Assembly: GCA_044432725.1 (NCBI GenBank)
Contig: JAWXUL010000052.1
Coordinates: 1-10,245, forward strand
Direction of reading: 5' to 3'
DNA: 10,245 nucleotides
Source: JAWXUK01 sp044432725
Lineage (GTDB): Bacteria; Bacillota; Clostridia; Oscillospirales; Oscillospiraceae
Shown here: positions 5,935 to 10,245 of the stretch, piece by piece
How the letters are laid out: every line of letters begins with the position of its first letter
Numbering within the stretch: position 1 is the stretch's first letter
Notes under the pieces: model-generated
The model's database searches: none
Seen by the model: the letters and a program-made list of their open reading frames with translations, nothing else
What the model was told of the DNA's origin: nothing
Made by a program: the position numbers and the translations under genes

Positions 5935-7458
5935 ATGAAAATCAACGGATTTGGCAAAGAGTTTGGTGTAAGCAGAACCCACGAAACACGGCCAAAAGAC
6001 CAAGACAAGCAAACCAAAGAGAAAAACAGCACCACAAAGCCACAGGAAAAGGGAGATACTTATTCCATCAGTCCAGAAGCTAGGGCGAGAATGGGTGCAA
6101 AGACCCAAGGTTCAAAACCTGATGGTCACAACGTGACGGAGGAGAAGCCACACAAGAAAAACAACTCTGCCACAGTTCTTCCGTCCGATTCTACCCCTAC
6201 CACTCTTCCAAACCATGGCGAAACACTTATGCAAGAACTGGAACTGGAAACAGCCGTGGAGGGAAAGACACTCTATCTCACCAGTGAGCAAGCAGAAGTA
6301 CAGGCTACACAAAGTCTTGTGGTCAGTAGTGCTTATGAACTGTATGGGGTACTCGGTCCGAAACAAGACATCGAGGGAAGTTATACAGGCGATTATGCCA
6401 ACAACTCTTGGGAAACCACTTTTCCACCTCACAATCCTCCAGAATGGACGAATACAGTAGAATATTTCGACAATTTCATGGCATACAACCAATCTGTGCG
6501 TGATGACATTTCTGATTCCATCAACAAGTTGTTGAAAGACAACAATGTGGTCATTCCAGAGGGTGTGGAGTTTGATATTTCCGTTGACCCTTATGATTAC
6601 AAAATCCATGTGACAGGTGTGGACGGGCAAGCTCTTGACCCTGAATTGGAAAAGCAGATTGAAGATGCCTTGAATAAAGGGGATAACGGCAAAAATCTCT
6701 ATGACCATATTAACTATGTCAATAAGAAATTCAACCTTTATGACCCAGATACATTGAAAGATGGCGTTGAGTTTAAGAAACATTATTTGTATCCAGAACT
6801 GAGTGCTTGGTCTGAAGAACACGCAGAAGGACAAAATAAATTGACAGTCATGAAATTTGTGGAAGAATATACTGGATTTAATTTCGATGAGTTGGAACAT
6901 CGTGATGGTGCTTGGTATACTCCAGATGGAGAAAATGCGTGGTCTGTGGCTTCTAAGAATTTTCTTTCCAAAGCTGCTGAATCAGGCGAATTAAGTGGGG
7001 CTGTTCAAGTGCTATCTCCGATGGGGGAATATTACCAAAAAATGGCACAAGGTGGTTTTGATGCTTTAGAGGATAGAAACTTATCCATCACCTACTCTGG
7101 GGGTAAGTTGTATGACTACGGTTCTTCTCAAGGTATTGGCGAGGGACAAGATGATTGGTCTGAGGTGTTAGGCACAGAATACAAAAAAGAATCCGAAGCA
7201 ATGGCGAAATACCAAGCAGGTGTTGATGAACGTATTGCCAAACTTGAAGCAAATAAAACCAAACCTAATAATTTCAATGAGGTCTTGAGTGATGACTGGG
7301 AAGAGCATTTCATGGAATTGGTTAGAGCAGACATGGGAAAAAGCTCGACTACTTCTGGGGAAGTGACTTCCGTTGAGGAATTGCTGAAACAACTGATGAA
7401 CAACGGAAATACTCAACAGCAGACACTTCTTGACACTCTCTTGTCGAACAAGTCCTAA
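5935..7458 (+). CDS. Large MKINGFG paralogue 2 (possible DUF4885-like)
   Basis: This 507-residue acidic soluble protein has no signal peptide or membrane segment. The N-terminal module at 1-52 (MKINGFGKEFGVSRT ... TYSISPEARARM) is followed by a Pro/Thr/Ser-rich linker at about 55-135. The body aligns along its length with 2770-4245, at roughly half identity by eye. Conserved blocks: YGVLGPKQDIEGS (137-149), IPEGVEFDISVDPY (207-220), ALNKGDNG (245-252), YTGFNFDELE (312-321), WYTPDGENAW (327-336), DRNLSITYSGG (380-390), DYGSSQGIGEGQDDW (394-408) and C-terminal TLLDTLL (497-503). An in-frame ATG at 5869 overlaps the previous stop and would add 22 residues; I prefer 5935 on RBS and paralogue evidence. 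It is followed at once by a compact palindrome and an A hairpin. No catalytic motif was recognised; a secreted effector is speculative. Confidence 0.9.
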   Translation: MKINGFGKEFGVSRTHETRPKDQDKQTKEKNSTTKPQEKGDTYSISPEARARMGAKTQGSKPDGHNVTEEKPHKKNNSATVLPSDSTPTTLPNHGETLMQELELETAVEGKTLYLTSEQAEVQATQSLVVSSAYELYGVLGPKQDIEGSYTGDYANNSWETTFPPHNPPEWTNTVEYFDNFMAYNQSVRDDISDSINKLLKDNNVVIPEGVEFDISVDPYDYKIHVTGVDGQALDPELEKQIEDALNKGDNGKNLYDHINYVNKKFNLYDPDTLKDGVEFKKHYLYPELSAWSEEHAEGQNKLTVMKFVEEYTGFNFDELEHRDGAWYTPDGENAWSVASKNFLSKAAESGELSGAVQVLSPMGEYYQKMAQGGFDALEDRNLSITYSGGKLYDYGSSQGIGEGQDDWSEVLGTEYKKESEAMAKYQAGVDERIAKLEANKTKPNNFNEVLSDDWEEHFMELVRADMGKSSTTSGEVTSVEELLKQLMNNGNTQQQTLLDTLLSNKS

Positions 7459-7461
7459 ATC

Positions 7462-7475
7462 TCCCTTTTGAGGGA
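7462..7475. repeat. Compact palindrome after paralogue 2
   Basis: TCCCT (7462-7466) and AGGGA (7471-7475) form a 5-bp stem with a TTTG loop, starting 4 bases after the stop codon. On the minus strand it would be preceded and followed by T/A-rich DNA. It is too short for a confident terminator. Confidence 0.4.
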
Positions 7476-7480
7476 AAAAC

Positions 7481-7530
7481 CCACAGTATCGGCTGATGTT
7501 TTGTCGGTCAGTGCTGTGGTTCTGGTGGGA
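7481..7530. repeat. Module A hairpin, copy 4
   Basis: CCACAGTA (7481-7488) pairs with TGCTGTGG (7512-7519), with one U-G pair. The loop carries the conserved CGGCTGATGTTTTGTCGGT, and the module ends in TCTGGTGGGAAG as in the other copies. It lies between the stop of a large paralogue and the start of a small membrane-protein gene, the same place as the copy at 686-728 relative to the first CDS. Confidence 0.8.
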
Positions 7531-7583
7531 AGTCACACAACCATGCTGAGAGTTTGTCCTCCAAAAATGATACTTGGTGGTAT

Positions 7584-7593
7584 AAAAGGAGGT
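7584..7593 (+). promoter_or_regulatory. RBS that sets the start of 7599-8096
   Basis: AAAAGGAGGT ends 5 bases before ATG 7599. The longer frame from 7554 has no RBS. Confidence 0.8.
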
Positions 7594-7598
7594 TATTT

Positions 7599-8096
7599 AT
7601 GTCGAAAATCAAACGAATATTGACATTAGTCCTAGTTTCTGTGGTGCTTTCAGTTATCTATTTTAGTTTTACAGCAAAAGGATTTTTTGAAACACAGGTC
7701 ATTCCTTACGGGGTTGTTTATTACCCTTTTGGAATACTTACGCTGTTGCTCGTATTATTGCCACTGACAAAGAGTGTTCCATATTTCAAAAATAACCATA
7801 AATTTAGCATTGGGCAGATTTTTCTAATTTCTCTAACATCACTCATTTTTTCTACATTTTTAACAAAGAACTTAGTAGGTGGATTCATAGCACAAAATTA
7901 CGAAGGTGGTCTTGGGCAATTTTATAGAGTAGGGTACACAAATTTGTTTCAATTACCCCTTTATATGGAAGATTGTAAGTATACCGATTGGATTCTCCAC
8001 GAAGATGAGCAAGGATATTTCTATTATGATAAACGTGGAAATCGCAAGGAAGCCTCTGGAAATGTTTCGTTCGATGTAGAAGATACAGAAACCTAA
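7599..8096 (+). CDS. Small three-pass membrane protein with soluble C-terminal tail
   Basis: This 165-residue protein has membrane segments near residues 7-24, 38-58 and 71-90. After these comes a hydrophilic, Tyr/Gly-rich tail (about 98-165) containing FYYDKRGNRK and ending DVEDTET. The stop TAA (8094-8096) lies in the loop of stem 1 of the B terminator, so the last codons are part of the repeat; other B copies are preceded by open frames ending similarly (...AEA, ...TES). This suggests that the terminator module joined the gene at its very end. No family is recognised. The position between an A hairpin and a B terminator makes it the clearest example of a complete small cassette in the window. 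Confidence 0.85.
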   Translation: MSKIKRILTLVLVSVVLSVIYFSFTAKGFFETQVIPYGVVYYPFGILTLLLVLLPLTKSVPYFKNNHKFSIGQIFLISLTSLIFSTFLTKNLVGGFIAQNYEGGLGQFYRVGYTNLFQLPLYMEDCKYTDWILHEDEQGYFYYDKRGNRKEASGNVSFDVEDTET

Positions 8097-8162
8097 AAGG
8101 TTTTGGCAGAAAATATGGAATAAAAGACAGGGAGGGGGTTTCTCTCCCTGTTGTTTGGGGTG
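8086..8162. repeat. Module B, short form, copy 4
   Basis: This matches 863-941 and 4280-4353. Stem 1 is AAACC 8089-8093 with GGTTT 8099-8103; its loop TAAAA contains the stop codon of the preceding gene. Stem 2 is ACAGGGAG 8127-8134 with CTCCCTGT 8144-8151. Confidence 0.8.
8127..8156 (+). terminator. Terminator-like hairpin after 7599-8096
   Basis: An 8-bp stem (8127-8134 with 8144-8151) is followed by TGTTTGGGG. The T-tract is short, so termination is probably weak or assisted. Confidence 0.5.
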
Positions 8163-8190
8163 ATTTGCTCTGCTCACGGACAACCACACT

Positions 8191-8209
8191 TTATCTTGAT
8201 AAGCGCTTA
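8191..8209. promoter_or_regulatory. Overlapping palindromes upstream of 8249-9415 (possible operator)
   Basis: TTATCTTGATAA (8191-8202) and TAAGCGCTTA (8200-8209) are overlapping inverted repeats, 40 bases before the start codon and 26 before its RBS. The AAGCGCTT core resembles the centre of a CcpA site, but the flanks do not fit. A repressor site is possible and not proven. Confidence 0.3.
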
Positions 8210-8248
8210 GTTTCCACAAATACACTGAACTTAGAAAAAGGAGAATCT

Positions 8249-9415
8249 ATGAAAAGATTTTTTATGTTGACTTTTTTGATTGGCTTAGGGCTTATTCTGG
8301 GTAACTTTAGAAAAGATGCCAACGAGGCAGAAACCCCCAATATATTTGATTGTAATATAAAATACACTTACGGAAATTGGCAAGAACCACACACTACTTT
8401 TGAACACAATATACAGAATGACCTAGACATATCCTTTATCTATTCTGTTTACGATGACATTACAGATCGTAGTGGCACTTTCCTTGTTACCTCCTCGGGA
8501 GATGTTTTCCTTATAGAATTGAATGAATTTCATAGTATGGACTTAGCAGAGAGGATAACTTATGTTGAAAACATGGATTTTTCAGAAATAGAGCTCATTA
8601 CAACCATTCCTTTAGATATTATATCCGATTACATTGCTTCTCTTGCTGAAGTGGTGTCTTGTAAACCTGTTAACATCAGTATGGCACATGCTATTATAGA
8701 TATACTCATGACATATTATGGGATTTTCGGTGTACGAGATGAAAAGGCAGTGGTTCTTTTGGAACATTCAGAATTATATTATAAAACATCTACGGATGAC
8801 AATGCCAAAAAAATTGTAGATTGGTTTCGAGATATCTCCTTAGAAGATTATTTACCCTTGAATTATAAGTATGTAGATTCGGACTATTACGAAGAACCAC
8901 ATCCTACCAGTCTTCATAGCTTTGGTGAAAACACGCCGATTCGTTTTTTGTATGAAAAAACTCTGCCTGATGAGAGTCAGCATCGTTTCTTAATGGTAGA
9001 AGATGGCAGTATTTATGTAGTGGAAGATACTTTGTTATCTTGGAGTGATTTTGATTTTGAGGAGAGAGTGCCATCATTTCAGTTGGATTCTTGGATGATG
9101 GAGTATTTATTACAATATGGGGAATCGTTGAATTTTTTAAACCCTGTTTGGATAGATAAGCGAAACTCTTATTTAGAGGAGTTACTTCCAACAGAATTAT
9201 TTCAAATGGTAAGAGGTGACACCATCGCTACACTGGAGCAATTTGGTAACTACTCTGTGACTTCTTTGGAAGGGGATGTAGGGATCATCACTACGTTACT
9301 CACTAGGGTATATGAGTTGATTTTTGAAGAAAATCATAACTTCCCCAGTGAAGAAGTGACAGAAGTACCCGTTATTACCTACGATATAGAGAAAGGTTCT
9401 TATGTTATAAAATGA
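8249..9415 (+). CDS. Exported or membrane-anchored protein with internal duplication
   Basis: This 388-residue protein has RBS AAAAAGGAG at 8235-8243, which favours ATG 8249 over the longer frame from 8165. A hydrophobic N-terminus (about 4-19, after MKR) is a signal peptide or anchor without a lipobox Cys. Two halves appear related: residues about 38-195 (YTYGNWQEPHTTFEHN, then FLVTSSGDVFLIE) and about 206-358 (YKYVDSDYYEEPHPTS, then FLMVEDGSIYVVE). Each has a YxY...EPH.T element, a beta segment with GD/GS turns, and a helical end with an ALxE or LLTRVYELI-like stretch. The protein is acidic. No enzymatic motif is recognised; an extracellular binding or partner protein is plausible. It follows a B terminator, so it probably has its own promoter. 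Confidence 0.85.
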   Translation: MKRFFMLTFLIGLGLILGNFRKDANEAETPNIFDCNIKYTYGNWQEPHTTFEHNIQNDLDISFIYSVYDDITDRSGTFLVTSSGDVFLIELNEFHSMDLAERITYVENMDFSEIELITTIPLDIISDYIASLAEVVSCKPVNISMAHAIIDILMTYYGIFGVRDEKAVVLLEHSELYYKTSTDDNAKKIVDWFRDISLEDYLPLNYKYVDSDYYEEPHPTSLHSFGENTPIRFLYEKTLPDESQHRFLMVEDGSIYVVEDTLLSWSDFDFEERVPSFQLDSWMMEYLLQYGESLNFLNPVWIDKRNSYLEELLPTELFQMVRGDTIATLEQFGNYSVTSLEGDVGIITTLLTRVYELIFEENHNFPSEEVTEVPVITYDIEKGSYVIK

Positions 9416-9553
9416 CAGGGGACAGAATACAGCCTACCCTATCCCCCCACGAGAACCCCAACTATCTTGGTATCATCTTCGTCCCTTGCATTTACCAGAC
9501 CATCCATCGTGGGTGTTGCCCTTTGTTTTCATCACTTTGGTCAGGCTAGTTAT
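9416..9553. other. Gene-free spacer with C-rich stretch
   Basis: Most of the 194 bases between the stop at 9415 and the leader ORF at 9610 hold no supported gene. A C-rich part (CCTATCCCCCCACGAG near 9438-9453) contrasts with the AT-rich surroundings. I see no B or A module and no U-tailed terminator here, unlike after other genes. Confidence 0.4.
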
Positions 9554-9578
9554 CACTTGTTTCCATTGAAAACAAGTG
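9554..9578. promoter_or_regulatory. Hairpin upstream of the leader mini-ORF
   Basis: CACTTGTTT (9554-9562) and AAACAAGTG (9570-9578) form a perfect 9-bp stem with a 7-nt loop. It ends 17 bases before the RBS at 9596-9602. An A-run follows on the + strand, so it is not a + strand intrinsic terminator. An operator or mRNA 5' structure is possible. Confidence 0.45.
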
Positions 9579-9671
9579 GAAAAAATATAAATTTGAAAGG
9601 AGCGATACTATGGCAGATTTTGACGAAGATTACGAAGAACCATTCTATCAGGAAGTGGTGGCAGAAGAATC
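9579..9671. repeat. Duplicated 5' region of the MADF genes, copy 2
   Basis: This is the partner of 5332-5424 and differs at about five positions (for example GGAGCGATACT against GGAGTGGTACT). The duplication ends inside codon 21. Confidence 0.9.
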
Positions 9672-9693
9672 AAGAAAAAGAGGTAGTAAATGA
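9610..9693 (+). CDS. 27-residue leader ORF with a MADF tail
   Basis: ATG 9610 sits 7 bases after AAAGGAG (9596-9602). The peptide begins MADFDEDYEEPFYQE, matching the acidic N-terminus of the protein at 5363-5872, and ends ...ESRKRGSK. Its TGA overlaps the ATG of the next gene (ATGA, 9690-9693), a classic coupled arrangement. Against the fused version at 5363, the acidic tail is here a separate peptide. Either it is a genuine small protein or coupling leader, or the relic of a gene whose membrane part was replaced. Conserved RBS, start and codons 1-20 favour translation. Confidence 0.6.
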   Translation: MADFDEDYEEPFYQEVVAEESRKRGSK

Positions 9694-10043
9694 AACTAAA
9701 AAAATATATTGCTCCTGTTATACTGATGCTTATTACTATTATTTGCCACTTAATCTGTATTATAACTTTGAAACCTGTAGTTCAGATATTGACTATCCTT
9801 GTGTATCTTTGTATTTCTGTGTTTATGGCACATTTTTCCTACAAAAATGGTTTCTATATCTTCAAATTTTATTTACCATACATCACAGGTGCAATGGGAA
9901 TCATGCTCATTTTTTTGATTCTTTCTTTGGGCGAAAATGGAAATGGTATCTTGTTTATCTATTTACTACTTTACCTCCCTATTCCATTGTTGATTCTAAC
10001 TGTGACAGGTTTTTTGATTGACAAACGCTTACGTCGACGATGA
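9690..10043 (+). CDS. Small four-pass membrane protein, coupled to the leader ORF
   Basis: This 117-residue protein has membrane segments near residues 7-26, 29-48, 62-80 and 86-110 and ends IDKRLRRR, a basic end similar to VDKRIAKKQT of 5363-5872. AGAGGT at 9680-9685 could serve as RBS, and the ATGA overlap with the leader suggests translational coupling. Membrane topology and position just upstream of a large MKINGFG paralogue match 5363-5872, so the two may occupy equivalent slots. No family is recognised. Confidence 0.8.
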   Translation: MKLKKYIAPVILMLITIICHLICIITLKPVVQILTILVYLCISVFMAHFSYKNGFYIFKFYLPYITGAMGIMLIFLILSLGENGNGILFIYLLLYLPIPLLILTVTGFLIDKRLRRR

Positions 10044-10068
10044 TAATTATATAAAAAGGAGTACAAAC

Positions 10069-10245
10069 ATGAAAATTAACGGATTTGGCAAAGATTTTGG
10101 TGTAAACAGAACCAACGAAACACGGCGAAAAGACCAAGACAAGCAAACCAAAGAGAAAAACAGCACCACCAAGCCACAGGAAAAGGCAGATACTTATTCC
10201 ATCAGTCCAGAAGCAAAGGCAAAAATGGAGGAAGTGGCGAAACAG
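10069..10245 (+). CDS. Large MKINGFG paralogue 3, 3'-truncated by the window edge
   Basis: The first 59 codons are visible, with RBS AAAAAGGAG (10053-10061) and the shared GGAGTACAA spacer. The product begins MKINGFGKDFGVNRTNETRR and reaches TYSISPEAKAKMEEVAKQ. Positions 10107-10245 match 2796-2934 at 138 of 139 bases by eye, far above the similarity between the bodies of paralogues 1 and 2. It keeps the KDFG residues lost in paralogue 1. The rest of the gene lies beyond the window. Confidence 0.9.
   Translation, partial: MKINGFGKDFGVNRTNETRRKDQDKQTKEKNSTTKPQEKADTYSISPEAKAKMEEVAKQ

Noticed and set aside
6112..6900. 262-codon minus-strand ORF opposite paralogue 2
   Set aside because: It lies wholly antisense to a gene supported by homology to another copy, with no RBS; it is a shadow of the biased codon use of the + strand gene.
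8197..8212. CcpA (cre) site around AAGCGCTT
   Set aside because: Only the core fits; the conserved outer TG and CA are missing.
9467..10021. 184-codon + strand ORF overlapping the leader ORF and 9690-10043
   Set aside because: It is in a different frame from the repeat-supported MADF leader and the hydrophobic membrane protein, and has no RBS.

Overview
The window looks like an accessory, cassette-type locus from a low-GC Gram-positive bacterium (Bacillota), most likely a clostridial/Lachnospiraceae-type anaerobe. The evidence is AT-rich DNA, strong AAAGGAG(GT) ribosome binding sites before nearly every gene, a DUF5412-like protein and many small membrane proteins. All supported genes lie on the + strand. 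Apart from the DUF5412 call, most products are unrecognised and are described from what can be seen.

Layout. Positions 2-628 hold the 3' part of a soluble protein whose start lies upstream. Positions 614-1083 are repeat DNA: a 125-bp block (614-738, copied at 959-1083) that contains a 43-nt hairpin (module A), and between the copies a roughly 208-bp module B (734-941) that ends in a terminator-like stem-loop. Next come a DUF5412-like gene (1137-1496), a second A+B unit (1532-1783), and a 289-residue polytopic membrane protein (1812-2681). The first complete large paralogue follows (2770-4245) and ends at a short B terminator (4280-4353). Three small membrane proteins follow (4429-4719, 4781-5212, 5363-5872), then the second large paralogue (5935-7458) and another A hairpin (7481-7519). 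A small membrane protein (7599-8096) has its stop codon inside another B terminator. Then come an exported or membrane-anchored protein with an internal duplication (8249-9415), a 27-codon mini-ORF overlapping a small membrane protein (9610-9693 and 9690-10043), and the 5' end of a third large paralogue (10069-10245, runs off the window).

How the parts may fit together. The large paralogues share a nearly invariant 5' end and RBS (AAGGAGTACAA, then MKINGFG and a TYSISPEA motif), a variable linker, and a homologous body with several conserved blocks. Each is separated from the next by a changing set of small membrane or exported proteins. Hairpin repeats and terminator repeats mark the cassette borders. 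This resembles arrays that diversify by duplication, gene conversion and cassette exchange, such as polymorphic effector/immunity arrays. However, the large proteins contain no toxin domain I can recognise, and the immunity idea is inference only. The N-terminal module also resembles the layout of Bacillota FlgM-type proteins, which suggests a possible export tag; this too is inference.

No rRNA, tRNA, CRISPR array, transposase or integrase was seen.
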